A stretch of DNA of 64,000 nt from NCBI RefSeq assembly GCF_035083965.1, contig NC_089737.1, positions 14,807,029-14,871,028 of the forward strand, in the 5' to 3' direction. Shown here piece by piece: positions 1-12,900 of this stretch. Position numbers and translations under genes: made by a program. Numbering within the stretch: the first letter of the stretch is position 1; every line of letters starts with the position of its first letter. The notes beneath the pieces were generated by a model. That model was not told the origin of the DNA, did no database searches, and saw only the letters and a list, made by a program, of their open reading frames with translations. Origin of the DNA: Branchiostoma lanceolatum (lineage: Eukaryota > Chordata > Leptocardii > Amphioxiformes > Branchiostomatidae).

Positions 1-405
1 GCACAAACTTAACGATCGTTTAACGGTAAACAAACGGTGGCTGAGTAGAATTCATAGTTTCTTAATTAGTTGATAATATCTCCAAGTGACTCTATGTCCC
101 CCTTTTTACTAGACGGCGATCGCATTCTCTAATGGAAAGCGATGGAGTAAGGCAGGGGAATTTTCTCGGATCATTTAAAAGCACAAACTTAACGATCGTT
201 TAACTATAAACCAACGGAAGCTTAATGAGAAGAATTTGTAGTTTCTTATTCAATGATATCTCCCAGTGACTCTATGGCCCAATTTTTACTAGACGGCGAT
301 CGCACCCTCTAATGGAAAGCGATTGAGTGAGGGGAGGGGAATTTTCTCGGATCATTTAAAAGCACAAACTTAACGGTCATTTAACGATAAACAAACGGTG
401 GCGTG
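1..405. repeat. 180-bp tandem repeat, two full copies and a partial third
   Basis: The stretch beginning gcacaaacttaacgatcg at position 1 recurs at 181 and again at 361. Copies 1 and 2 match along their whole length, including the agacggcgatcgca segment and the run ending ctcggatcatttaaaa. The third copy stops after about 45 bases. No coding potential is seen. The array may continue to the left of the window. Confidence 0.85.
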
Positions 406-819
406 ACCTGCTACTCTGTCGGCCCGTCCGTCTCATTTGGTCCTCTTCTCGTCGTCCAGCCACGCTGTCAATCAAAAATTCGTAGCGTTCTCCGCACGAT
501 GGTCACACCCTGTGAGCGGATCAGGTTACCGTCAATCAAACTAGCCTCGCAGGAGGCTCCACGGCGGGCACTCTATTACTGCAGTTCTTCTTTCATTAAC
601 TGTAACTTTGTTTTCACTGTTTCCACGGTCACCCCTGTGTCGTGACCTTATCATCACCGCGCAAAACATGTTATAATTTATGATTCCTTCACACATCCGT
701 TCTGAGAATCACCTGCCGCCACCTGAAGTTAAAGTTCAGTGAAAATGTCCATTTTCCTTACACCGTGAAATTTTGCTACCCGGTGAAGATAAACTGAATT
801 ACAGTAACGTCGTTTTTCC

Positions 820-1050
820 TAATAACAGTCAAACCTGTCTATAGTGACAACTCAAGGGACTTATTGAAGAAAATGGTAACAGTGGAGAAGTGGCCTCTGT
901 AGACATGATTCTTAAAGCTTTGGTAAATGGAAAAACTAATCCAAGGGATGTCGTTTTTTGATTCCTAATTACTGTCGACCCTGTCTATAGCGACAACTCA
1001 ATGGCCTCAAGGAAAATGGTCGTGGTAGACAGGTGGCCGTTGTGCAAGAT
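820..1050. repeat. Two degenerate copies of a ~140-bp dispersed repeat
   Basis: The motif cctgtctatagtgacaact at about 833 recurs as cctgtctatagcgacaact at about 980. Both are followed by similar sequence ending in aaaatgg and a tgg-cc block. It looks like a decayed tandem or dispersed element. No gene is visible between 405 and 1240. Confidence 0.5.
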
Positions 1051-1241
1051 TCCCGAAGGATGGGGTCGATGAAAAAATTAACTTAGTTATGGGGCCACCA
1101 CTGAAAAGCGGCCGCAATGGACAGGCTGGTTTTATGTAGTGGTGGTCACTGTTACAGGTTTGACTGTACTTACTGTTTAATAGCCGAACGATGTTGTGGA
1201 AAAATCGGGTGTATCAGAACACGGAAAACAACACGTATCCA

Positions 1242-1932
1242 TCACAAACGCCCGTCGCGAAGCCTGCGTGAGAGGCTAATAGAGCCATCGGGGACCACTT
1301 TCCTCCGCTCGAACACAATCTCTGAATCTGTCGCTGTCTGTTTTCCTGCTCTCTCTCCCAAACATGGAACAACTGCCCCGCAGCTCGATCCAAACACGTC
1401 AAACTCTTCCACGGGTCTCTGAATAATACAGTCTCGTTTTTCTTAAATCGCATGACGAATGTGGGAAAGTATGTTACACCAACGTCAGGCCGTTCCTAGC
1501 GGAGTCAAGAAGCTCTCTCGGGCAGACGATCACCTCCGTTTTCGCCCGTTCCTCTCTCTTCTTGAGGTGCCGCTTTTTCATATTTCTGTCCAGCTTTTTG
1601 GCGCTCTCTCTCAAGTTCTGTACCGACTGCTGCAAGACCCTTCTAGCCCGCTCTTCTTCCTCCTTAGCTTCCGGCCCTTCGTCTTCCGTTTCCTTGATTT
1701 CGTCGAACGTGATGGGCTGGGTCTTGAAGCGGGCGGACCGAGCCCGTCGGTTTCTCAGCCGCTCTGACTTGGACAGCTTGGCGGGGGCAGGTGCGACCGG
1801 CTCCGCCGGCTTCACTAGCGGGAACCCCTCGGTCGGACTGAACCTCGGTAGCCTCTCCTGGAACCGAGCGCACGACAAGTCCTGGAAGTTGGGGGACGGC
1901 GACGACGAAAGGTCGTGAGCTGCGGCCGCCAT
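1242..1932 (-). CDS. Small unrecognised basic/coiled-coil protein, two exons
   Basis: The start is the ATG at 1932, in a CpG-rich AAGATGGCGGCC context typical of a first exon. The first exon encodes MAAAAHDLSS, a Pro/Ala-rich part, then a strongly basic run (KSERLRNRRARSARFKTQPI), an acidic Glu-rich part and a Lys/Arg-rich predicted helix ending KREERAKTE. A phase-0 donor (GAG then gtgatc, about 1525) can join an acceptor (tattattcag) at about 1412. The second exon begins RPVEEFDVFGSS, ends RRLRDGRL and stops at 1242-1244. The joined product would be about 190 residues. If unspliced, the first ORF runs on to 1474 (152 residues). An attaaa signal lies about 65 bp past the stop. I do not recognise the family. 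Its charge pattern suggests a nuclear or cytoskeletal protein, which is only a guess. Confidence 0.5.
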
Positions 1933-2040
1933 CTTGAATCAGACGATAGTTTTTGTGTTGAACTTGTTTACAGCTGCTGACTCGAGTGCTCTCTCAGCTT
2001 AGCGGAGTGAGCGCGCCTGTCGAACAGTGAGTCGCCCGAG
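1930..2040 (-). promoter_or_regulatory. Likely promoter/5' end of the small minus-strand gene
   Basis: A locally GC-rich stretch flanks the ATG at 1932. The AAGATGGCGGCC context matches the YY1-type element often found at transcription starts of housekeeping genes. No TATA box is seen. Confidence 0.35.
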
Positions 2041-3390
2041 TGCCATTCCCTTAAACGCGCTGTATTTGAAGAATCCCCTGCGACTCACAGCACGGATTGA
2101 GTTTCATACCACGGAGCATACCGGGACACGCTGCGAGTGGGAGGGTATAATTAGACATCGGAAGCACGAGACTGGGCACAAACGTCATAAAAGGCTCCGA
2201 GTTTGAGTTGACCCGACCCGAACTCGAGGGTTTCATATCGATTTCTTACCTTCGCCAAAGAGGTTATGTTTTCATCGATGCTGTTTGACGTGACCATGTT
2301 TGTATGTGGACAGCGCAACTAGAAAAGCTACGGATGAACCCTTATGACATTTGGTATGTAGTTTTCAGCAAAACAACGGGCACATTCGATTATGGCCCCT
2401 TACGGCTTTCTTACGTACTGCAGCAGAATTTCTGGTTTTGATATCTTTGAGGTCTTCGATTGAAAACGCCCACTTTAAATAACAGGAAGCACGATGGTTA
2501 GTAGGCTGATTGATAGAAGTGATAATAAGTGTGGCAATTAAAAATTATTGCCATAGCGAAGGTGTCTGGGTAGATCTTACTTCACTGTAAGGAAAGTACC
2601 AACGTAGCACTCTAGATCTTAGTTCTGCCATAATATTGTGCAAAACGCACTTAGAAATCAGAAAGGCATCTGCCAAGCAGATATAGAAAGGCACCATGTA
2701 ACTCGAGGAGTTCCTAGCATATGTGGAAAGGCCGGAGTACACTCCCGTTGTAGTGTCTTTTTTCTCTGGCATTGTTGGATAGGTGGAGTGAGAAACTAGG
2801 CCGGAAGTTTAGAAAATCGATTTGCTGGGGCTCCTATGATCGTTTTGGTTGTTATTCTAGCTCTGTAGGATGTGTTTTCGAGGAGCTACTGTAACAGTTG
2901 TCTTTCCGACACCGCACGCCTCCCCGTCAGGCGTTCAGTGTAGACTGCCCAAGCGGTAACCCAAGTTATTTATCGTTCCGTTTAAAACTTTGAATCTCCT
3001 CAAGTTTTGGTTTTCACAGAGGTTTTTTGGTGGGAGGCATGATGTTCAGCACGTTCTTGTGACACTAGATCAACTGGGATGTGCAAACCATTTTCAAAGC
3101 TAGAATACTAGATTCGGTGAACTCCCTGACACACTCCGGACAGTACGAAATCAGACACCACGTAAAAGTAGGTCATCTGTCATCGACAGCTGAGTGCCTG
3201 GATGCCAGACGTGCTAATGATGTATCAAGTGACAGGAGGGCATCCACAGAGTTGGCCGGACGGATTCCTGAAATTCCTGTGGAATTCTGGGAATTCTTGC
3301 AAATCGGGCGTAAAATATACTATTAAGCTTGCCCCTCAGGCTTCGCTAAAAACAGCCGTTAGGATAGATTGACGTCTGTTTGATGAATTA
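2040..3390. other. Intergenic, no gene seen
   Basis: Only short ORFs without family resemblance lie here. They include a 75-codon minus frame at 2545-2772 and an 81-codon plus frame at 3081-3326, neither with start, splice or composition support. Confidence 0.5.
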
Positions 3391-3394
3391 TATG

Positions 3395-4455
3395 ATAACG
3401 TTGTGATACGAAAGTATATGATTTCACGTATTTGTGAGAAAAGCAAGCTTTACATAAGGTATTAAAACAACCTTGAAAAACGAAGGTCATTTCACAGTGT
3501 TAAGAAAAGTGACTTTTTCATGCACCGCCCACGCATTATTCCTTTATCCAAGTTCTTTACTCGACTTTGAACTCTTGTCGGCATAATTCTTTTGATGTAT
3601 CGACGGTTACGTAAAGGTGAACAAAACAGCCTTTATATGGTATCGGAAACGTGCAATGAACATTTTGTTTCATCGCGCCATACAAAGAAAGGTGACGTTA
3701 TTCATGTACCACTCAAAATGAATCATAGCATTGTAACGTCTTGTGGAAATCAATTAAATGTGCCGACAGTGACGTCACGGTTTTAATTATAATTTAGTTA
3801 CGTCAGCAAACGTTTTCACGTAAAATGATAAAGGCAGGCTTTACTTAAGATATTTAAAAAATATGAAAAAATAAAAATTCATCCACAGCGTCAAGAAAAG
3901 TGACTTTTCCATGCACCGTCCACACATTATCCCATCATCCAAGTTCTTTACTCGACTTTGAACTCTTGTCAGCATAATTCCTTTGTTGCGCCGACGGTTA
4001 CGTAAAGGTGAACAAAACAGCCTTTATATGGTATTGGAAATGAGCAATGAACGTTTTGTTGCATGCATCGCGCCATACAAAGAAAAGTAACGTTATTCAT
4101 GTATCACTCAAAATGAATCATAGCGTTGTAATGTCTTGTGAAAATCAATTGAATGTGCCGACAGTGACGTCACGGTTTTGATTATTTTAGTTACGTCAGC
4201 ATATGTTTTCACGTAAAAATGAGAAAGGCAAGTATTACATTAGATATCAGAAGAGATGAACAAATGAAAATCAATGCACAGCGTCAAGAAAAGTGACTTT
4301 TACATGCGCCGTCCACACAATATACCATCATCCAAGTTCCTTACTCGACTTTGAACTCTTGTCGGCATAATTCCTTTGTTGTACCGACGATTACGTAAAG
4401 GTGGACAAGACAGCCTTTGTGTATGGGCTATGGTATAGGAATCAAGCAATGAAGA
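3395..4455. repeat. ~391-bp tandem array, nearly three copies, with CRE-like sites
   Basis: The blocks gtgactttttcatgcaccg (about 3508), gtgacttttccatgcaccg (about 3900) and gtgacttttacatgcgccg (about 4291) head three successive copies spaced about 391 bp apart. Each contains actcgactttgaactcttgt and acaaaacagcctttatatgg or a variant. Copies 1 and 2 carry the full cAMP-response palindrome TGACGTCA (about 3768 and 4165) followed by a ttacgtcagca half-site. Copy 3 is cut short near 4450. No ORF spans the array. Confidence 0.8.
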
Positions 4456-4489
4456 TTTTTTCGTCGGAGAGAGGAAGAATAGGCAACCC

Positions 4490-4600
4490 AATGGACCCTC
4501 GCTTTCCGTAGCCGACCCCCTTAGCATACTATTCACTCTATTTGGCCAATTTCTACTGTTTTTTCAGCCATCCGCGGGACTTGGTAGTGGCTAAAGTCGA
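4490..4600. repeat. Fragment of the tagaggcta hairpin-element family
   Basis: The line ttagcatactattcactcta, followed by ttggccaatttctactg and a cagcc-cg-gg-gcc run, matches the arms of the hairpin elements at 18201-18400 and 53445-53850. Confidence 0.55.
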
Positions 4601-4739
4601 GAGTAGCACAGAGAGAGTCGGTCCAACTTTTCTATTTTAAGAGGCACGTTTTAGAATTGCCTCTTGCGGATGTTACATGTACTGCAGCACTCTTGACTTG
4701 GTCTCTCCCCAGACTCATTTGGTTGCTAACAAATAGTTG

Positions 4740-5000
4740 AGTTAAAGTGACCAAGGCATCTTGATAAGACGACTAGGGGTAGCGCCCATCTCAATTTTCA
4801 TAACCCTTGGGCCACACATTTGTGCAAGTTTCTACAGCAGGGGGCCATTCCGCTGGTAGTGATGTGTGTTTTTAACTACCATACTCTTTTTCAGATGGTG
4901 AATGCTAAGCAGAGAAAGCAGTATGTACCATTTTTAAAGTCTTTGGCATGACTCGGCTTATGATATGGTCATGAGTTTTGAGTGGTAACGTGGGGTCCCA
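4740..5000 (-). repeat. tRNA-type SINE fragment
   Basis: The stretch contains gccacacatttgtgcaagtt, tacagcagggggcc, gctaagcagagaaagcagta and ccatttttaaagtctttggc. The same order is seen at 26945-27560, and the reverse complement of part of it at 63890-64000. Head-end sequence with a B-box-like motif is missing here. Confidence 0.6.
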
Positions 5001-6460
5001 TAACTTCGACAGTACCATAACTTCGAACTAGTTTTACTTTGTCTTATTATGCAGAAGAGAGACATGTCTGTTTCTATCCACTGTGCTGAATAAAAACGCA
5101 GAGAACCCAAGTTCATGCATATAGCTGTCGTCTGAATGAAATACGGATTTGTGTACAGTTAACTGATGTTTGCGCCACCAGGAAAATTTGGCTACAAACA
5201 ATGGCTACGTTCGACGCAAGTTCATTGCGTAATGGCAACTCTTACATAAAGAACAGTCAACAATCGGCACGCAAACTTTATTGTTTTACACATGAGGCAT
5301 AAAGCTATACAAAACACACAAAAAACGTAGGTGTTTGTTAGTTTATGTCGCGATTAAACTTGTCTTAAATAACAAAATAACCGCGGCTTCGAACGCCCTT
5401 CCCCTTTACGTCACGGCCATTCCGTTAACCACGATTCGAATGTGATGCTACAGTGTTGACGTTTCACGGTCCCCCTCTCTAAATCACGTACGAGCTAGTG
5501 AGGCTCCAAAACCGCAAATCTTATTAATCTAGTTTGAAACACGTCAGATAAACTTGCATTTGATAAGTTCCCGTCGGCAGGCTTGCACATGGTTCCACCA
5601 GCAAACGCATTGATGTTGCAAACATGTAACCTAACCCTGCATGTTGATTGAAATTGACAGGCCGCTTTGCTTTGATGTGGGCGGCACGGGTCGGTGATCT
5701 CTGAATGCATAAACACGAAGTTCATTGAATGTAAATGGCGATTTCTCATTGCTTGCTCAAAACAAAAATCTAGAAAACCATGAATAGAGAGATCTAAAAA
5801 TAACTGATGCTGTTGTTTAAAATAAGTCGTCACTTTGGACCGAATTGACTGAAAAAACAAGGGAGATTTGCCGCGTACTTTCTGGTCACTTGCGGTGCCG
5901 TGCCGAGTGCAAATGTCACAATTTCAGTTTCCGGTGTAACAATTCTTCCCCGGCAGTTTGCGACGTACTTGTGGCACATTTGTGGCATTTGTGAGTTCAT
6001 GTTACGGGACCATTTGTATGAAATGAAGTATCTACTCTCATTACCATACCAAAGAACGGATCGTCAACGTTGACATGGCTTGGAACGCAACAAGCGGCGT
6101 AAACAGTCGCTAAGTCACAGCGCGCCCCGCATCGGTGGCAACTTACGCACGGTGAAAAAAAAAAAATTACCACAGGGAAGCTGAAGTTAATTGACACAAA
6201 TTATTCTGTCTGTTTACTGAAAATCGTGCCGACAAATTAAGGAGAGACAAAGGTATTTGTATGTCGAAGTTACGGTACCCTGATTAGAATGGAACGATGT
6301 GGAACGCTATATTCATAACAACATTTTTCTGGTTTTACCGACTGAGATTATATAGTGTGAATCGTGCATGGACGGTGTAAAATTAACTCGACAACGGAAA
6401 ATCCTTAAACACCGCCATTCTAATTTATCATTCGTCAAAACGCAACACTTTTCAGACAAC
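5000..6460. other. Intergenic, no gene supported
   Basis: A 121-codon minus-strand frame (5495-5860) is the longest ORF. It has no recognisable domain, no splice context and shows only the composition of the flanks. Nothing else is seen. Confidence 0.45.
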
Positions 6461-6470
6461 CGACACTGGT

Positions 6471-6640
6471 AGCCTCCGATGCAGACTCAACCCGGCTGTT
6501 TTCTTTTTCAAGTTAATGTTTTTATACTATTATATTTTTTTCTTATTGCTGGCCGGGCCAGCAATAAGAAAAAAAAAATAATAGTATGAAAACAATAACT
6601 TGAAAAAGAAAACAGCCGGGTTGAGTCTGCATCGGAGGCT
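6471..6640. repeat. Long hairpin (inverted repeat, ~85-bp arms)
   Basis: The left arm begins agcctccgatgcagactcaa and its reverse complement ends at 6640. The centre is ttgctggccgggccagcaa with almost no loop. The arms are nearly perfect, so this is a recent MITE-like or palindromic insertion. Confidence 0.85.
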
Positions 6641-6699
6641 ACGACACTGGTGCAATGCGATGTCGAACTCGTAAATTTACGTTTGAAGTTATGGGACCC

Positions 6700-6775
6700 C
6701 ACGTTACCATTTTTAAAGTCTTTGGTATGACCCGGCTTATGATATGGTCATGAGTTTTGAGTGGTAGATCCCGGA
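6700..6775. repeat. SINE tail fragment
   Basis: The sequence ccatttttaaagtctttggt followed by atgacccggcttatgatatgg is the same as at 4932-4990 and matches the head-side part of the SINE copy at 27490-27560. Confidence 0.55.
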
Positions 6776-6989
6776 GGTTGTAATGTTTCAAACGCGAACT
6801 TAAAACTAACGCGAACACGCAATTTTCTCCCTACCGCAAAATCAAATCCCCGCGAAATTAAAGTCATGTACAGTATTTGGCCGATTTCTACTGTTTCCGG
6901 CCACGTTTGCTGTCTGGTATAGAGGCTAGTTCCAAAAAAAGTATATAGTATATCTCATGTGTGTTGTAAGACCCTAATGCAGCCGCAAA

Positions 6990-9900
6990 ATGGCTCTCAT
7001 GAGGAAACGCTGCATTTTCTATGCGTTCGTGACACTTTGCTTCCTGGCAACAGCGACGGTTTTAGTTTTGCTCCACTTGAATCACTGGGACTACCTGAGG
7101 TTAATACGGTGGTGGGTAGAAATCCTTGTTTTTGTTTTGGCTAACTTTCAGGGACCAGGGAGAAACGGTGACGGTCAAAATTGGAAAGGGAAGACTTCCT
7201 TTACAGTTCGTTTGAACTTTGGTAGCTGCCAGGTAAATACTAAATACTAGTAGTGGCCTCCAAAGATATTTCCGGTAACCCTTGCGAATGAAGACGTGCT
7301 TAAAGTATGTTTGAAGTTCAACTTAGGCTGTCTGTGTTACTAAGCTATATATATATATATATATATATATAGCCGATGTATAGCCGATGCTATAGGGCTG
7401 GTTAAGGATTTTACCACGGTCAATATCGACCTACGGAGGCCATGTATACAACTCAACTTTTATCAATCGTCAGCATGTATGTATACTAAATGATGTAGAT
7501 TGATAAAAGGTTCTTGTAACGGTTAATTTTTATTAATAAAACATAGAACTTTTTTTACAAAACTAGCACAAAGCTGAAGCGCATGTAAAGAATGTGCACG
7601 AGACTAAGCTATGTATTAAATCGCTAAGAAAGATTTCTTGTTTGCCGGCTCTCATAAACACTAAAACAGTCCTGGCGTTGCAAACTAGCTCTATAGGTCC
7701 GTCAGTTCCTCTGGTGTGTCATCTGTCTAAAATATCTATTTGGGCAATTTCCACTGTTTCCAGCCACGTTTGGTGCCTGGTATAGAGGCTAGTTCCAAAA
7801 AAGTATATCTCATGTGTGTTGCAAAGACCCTATTACAGCCTCAAAATGGCTCTCATGAGGAAACGCTGCATTTTCTATGCGTTTGTGACACTTTGCTTCC
7901 TGGCAACAGCGACGGTTTTAGTTTTGCTCCACTTGAATCACTGGGACTACCTTAGGTTAATACGGTGGTGAGTAAGAAATCCTTGTTTTAGTTTTGGCTA
8001 ACTTTCAGGGACAAGGGTGACGGTCAAAATTGGAAAGGTACTGAGACTTCCGTTACAGTTCGTTTGAGCTTTGGTCGCTGCCAGGTAAATACTAAATACT
8101 AGTAGTGGCCTCCGATCCAAAGATGTACATGTAACGGTACTAGTATGTCGTCCCAGTAACCCTTGCGAATGAAGACGTGCTTAAAGTATGTTTGAAGTTC
8201 AACTTAGGCTGTCTGTGTTACTAAGCTATATATATATATATATGTAGCCGATGCTGTAGGGCTGGTTAAGGATTTTACCAAGTGCAATTTTACCAAGGTC
8301 AATGTTCACCTACGGAGGCCAAGATCTAACTTTTAGTTACCGTTTAACTCAACAATAACAATTTTCACACAATATCAAAATTAATGTTTAACATTTACAA
8401 CCATTCACCGTTTTTTTTAATTATTATTAAAATGGGAATAGTTTTTTTTGGAACGAGAGTAGTACCAGTAATCAGAGGTAGGAGAGCGGTGTGCTAGTGG
8501 CAACGTCAAGATGGCCACCGGGCAGCACCAAAAAAAAAAAGAAGAAAAAAAAGATACGCGCCGTTTTGAGTACCAAGACATGGTCACGGAAAAAGTCAAA
8601 AGTACAGTCAGCATATGTAAGATCAAGCATATAAACGTGTCTCCGTTATCGTGACAAGTTAATCAATCTCCTACAGTTCATCAGAGGTCAAAGTTGACCT
8701 ATTTTCCGCTGGGTTTTTCATAGTTTCGCCATTGTTTCCAACCCCAAATACGCACCATATAGGGGTTTCGCGGGACCTTTAGGTTACGGGACAACTGTCT
8801 TTTCCGATATTTGCAAATATAACTACTTGCTAAATAGATGTTAATGTCATTACATTTATTGAACAACAGTATTTAAGGTCCATGAATTGTGCTAAGGTTA
8901 CCAGTTATCGTCCACTCCGTCTCGAGTCTATCTCGTTCAACGTTCAAGTGTTCTACCCAAACATAGATTAACGTGATAAAGGGCATGACTACAATGTATC
9001 CGTCTGTACTACATGCAAATATGTTTGCTAGCATACACTTATACCATATATAGTAGTTTAGTACATAGTTATGGTACAAACTTCGGGGGGTTCTAGTATG
9101 TACAGGCTAGGGGGTTGATATTGAAAAAGTTACCAAATGTGTACATTCTCATATTCAGATAGACCGTCTCCATATTTCTAGGTGCGTATTTCAGCAAAAA
9201 CTGCACTTTTGCGAAATAGTACCTCCCCTCCCCCTACTATGGGTTCGCGGAAAAGACAGGCTACCCTGCCAGGTCAGGCTACCATTTCTGGGCCTCAAGG
9301 CTATTCATGGGTATTTGGCGTATAGTTGAATTTTTAAAAGGAAAAACTGGGTCAATAGCAATCCCAGCTGAGGGTGAGTTGGACGGAAGGCAACAGCTTA
9401 TCAATTGCTGTTGGGGGGGGGGGTGAAAGAAAAGCCAATACTGAGTCATTTTAAACAAATTTCAAACGGTAGGTCGTGAGTTCGATCCCGGCCGAGTTAT
9501 ATATATATATGGCCTCCGTCGGTCAGCATTGACCATGGTAAAATCCTAATTAACAGCAGCCCTACAGCATCGACTAAAACATATATATATACGAGAATGA
9601 CAGTCTCTGCCACAAAAATCACATCATTCTGTATTAAAGCTGATTCAGTTCTGCTACAAAGCTCTTTTCTGCAGATCCGCTTTTCTTCTGCGCTGTGCAT
9701 CATCCTGGCTTCTCCTGATTTCAGCTGTCTGGACAGTGTGCATCTCTATCTGGACCCATAGGTCAGAGGTCACGCTCTAAGATGGTCGCCTTTCAGTAAG
9801 CTGGGGAGTAAGCTATCTCAATTTCTGCAACATCTTGTGTAAGCACTACAACTAAGGTACTATTAGATCACCTAAGCATTAGGCATCATATCTACTTACC

Positions 9901-12900
9901 ATACTATCCTTCAACTCTCTCTTGATCTTGCAAAATCACAAATTCTTTCTAGCTAGTTTTGTAGAAGATTATTTTGTGGTAAATGGTAGGGACTTCATAT
10001 TGCACACAAACAACAACGCCGTTTCTTGCTTCTTTTATCAATGGGAGGGAAATACCCTGCATTTTCTCGCTCATGATTTTATTCTGTGTGGCTTTGAACA
10101 GGAGGAGGCTGATCTCGTGCGAGCACAGGGTCATTCACAAGACCAAGTTCAACGTCGACGCTAAAGATATGATCAGGTGAGGCTTAATTCTAATGTCATC
10201 ATAGCCTCTACAAAAATGTATATTGTATTCAGGGCTCGAAATAGCCTCCGAGCAGGCCTACGGGTTGGCAAAGACCGTATCCAACTGGCAGAATGAGTTT
10301 TTATAGCCAACCCAAGTCTCATAGGGTTGCAAAACGTACTTCTTCTGCAAGTTTGATACAGTCTTCGCAACCCATAGATCTGCTTGGAGATTAGGCTCGA
10401 AATACTAGGTGCATGCGCACCTTTGTGCACCCAAAATTGGAGCTGTGCACCTAATTTTTTTTACTGTGGGTGCACCAGTGCACCTAGATATTTTTTGCAT
10501 GCTATAGTGTACTGATATACAGGAAATGTAAGTACCGGAAGAAGCAATACAACCTTTTGTTGTACTTCATTTGATGTATTACTTGAAATTTTGAAGATAG
10601 CTATAGAATTACAAATCAAAGTCATTAATTTTTGTAAATTGATGAAAGTTAGACATCCAGGTAGTAAGATAAGCCAAAAATAATTACTCAAGCAACTGGA
10701 TAAAATTTTAAAACAGTCAACAAGATAAAATTCAAAATTTTATCCAGTTGCTTGATTAGTTATTTTTGGCGTAATTTTTGTAAACTTTGCAATTATGTTT
10801 TCCTGACATTCAACCTTATTTCATGTGGTGCACCCAGAATTCTTTTTGTGCACCTAATTTTTTTTGGTTGGGTGAATTTAAAGCCGTGGTATTTGATATT
10901 TCTTCACAGAAAGCTGACCATACAGCATTTCAACCCGTCAAGAAACTTCGTTCACTTCTCCGACTTAATGGAGCACGAATCAAGATGCAGAAATCATCGA
11001 AAGTGTTCGACGAGAACGCCGTTACGTCATCACCGCACATGCGCAATCGTCGGGAGCGGCGGGATTCTGGCCAACAGCAGCTGTGGGAACGAGATCGACC
11101 TCAACGATTACGTCATCAGGCTGAACATGGCGCCCACCCGAAACTTTGAACAGGTGAAACCAACTTACGCCGTATTTCCTTTAAAAAATGGACAGAAATG
11201 AGGAATGTTTTAAGATCTTGAGGATACCCTCGGTAACGTCGGTTTATGCTCTTGTCACATTTGCACCGGTTTGTCCCGGTGGACTCCCGGACATCGGAAG
11301 GGTACGTACCTCTCGGTGTTCTCAGGATTAGCTCACAACCTCTATCTATTAACAGGTCCCGCGTTGATTTTGAAGTACGTGTTAAAAACCTCCCGGGGCC
11401 CGGCCGTGTATAAACAATAGTACAAAAAATATGCACAAAGTTTACGTAGCGTTTTTCTGAATAAAGGCCTTATTTTGCAGGCTGTTGGGCGAAAGATAAT
11501 GGTAAAAAATGATAAGAAATTGTAAAAAAAGTGTAAATAATGTTAGAATGTTGTTAGCATTATTTAGAAACTATTGTACATACCATATTCTACATCATGA
11601 ATATTGTAAATATCATATTCTACATCATGAATATTTAAGAAAACTTTAGAAATATTTCTGAAGTTGAAATATTTCTAAAGTTGAAATGACATTCGAAATG
11701 TTTCAAAAGTATCAAATCTCTTACACAAATAATTACAATGAATTGAAAATATTTCTAAATTATGACAATAGCAACCCTTGCGGTGACTTGAAATGGACTC
11801 TATCTGAATAAAGCCCTTATTTTGCAGGACGTCGGGCAAAAGACGAACCTGACGTTCGTCAATGTCTCCCTGGCCAAGGACCTCCTGGAGAAGCTGTCGG
11901 ACGAAGACGGCAGAGAAAGCGTTTTGCAGTGGATGTCGTCTCTTAAACATGGCGTCATCAGCTACGTCAAGGTAATAACGGGTGCCGATGCGAAAGCATT
12001 TCTCCTTTGTTGTTGCACTGCCCTAACTATATTCATCAACTATATTCATCATCGCTTATGCCTCTTTGGCAGACTTGTTGATTTGAATATACCTATGTTG
12101 GAAATCAATACTTTATCTGATAAATGCTTTTGTACATCTTTTATTTAATGGATCTCTTTTGTTATCTTCAAATTTCAACGCGCAAATCTTATCCGTAACT
12201 CAATTGTATATATCAGATACTAAGCGTTTCCATAATAAAGCAAAAGTTTTTGTTGTTATACATATGTACATATATACATATATACTACTGTTTCTTTTAC
12301 ACCTAGGTTTCCTGTATTGTTCCCGTACCATACTTCGCCAGATGTTTTGTATCTGTGTTTAGTGATGCCGCTTAAATAAGCGTGTTTGCTTGAGTGCGGC
12401 ATCACTATGTGTTGTTTTTGATGTTGGAATTTTAATAAAAGGTAATGACAACCGAAATCAAAGACGTGCTGCAAGCTTTGGGCACGGTGGCGGAAGACAA
12501 CGACTTCGACATTGCAGTGACGTACTCTCTGGATGACACACAGAAGGCGGTTACCAGGTAATTACATGCTAGTGACGTGCGCCTGTGTGTGTTTCCATGT
12601 GTGTTTTAGTGTTTCTCTCTGTGTGTATGCGTATTTTTGTATGCGTGCGAATGTGCGTCTGTATGTGTATGTTTATGCGTGTGTTTTATGCGAATGTGCG
12701 TGTGTTTGTGTGGCACAGTATTTTGTAGAAAGTTACACATTGTTTGGGTTTGATTTCTTTTTATCATAAGGAATTGAAGACGAAGTGTGTCACTTTTAAT
12801 GTCTATTCTTCTCACAGAGTGCTGGGTGAAAAATTAATACCAGAGCTCTACAACCCGACTGCCGGACTCACTGCATACACCCTGGGAACGACGTTCTGTG

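Noticed and set aside
5495-5860. 121-codon minus-strand ORF as a gene
   Set aside because: No domain, splice context or promoter. The length is within what chance gives in this composition.
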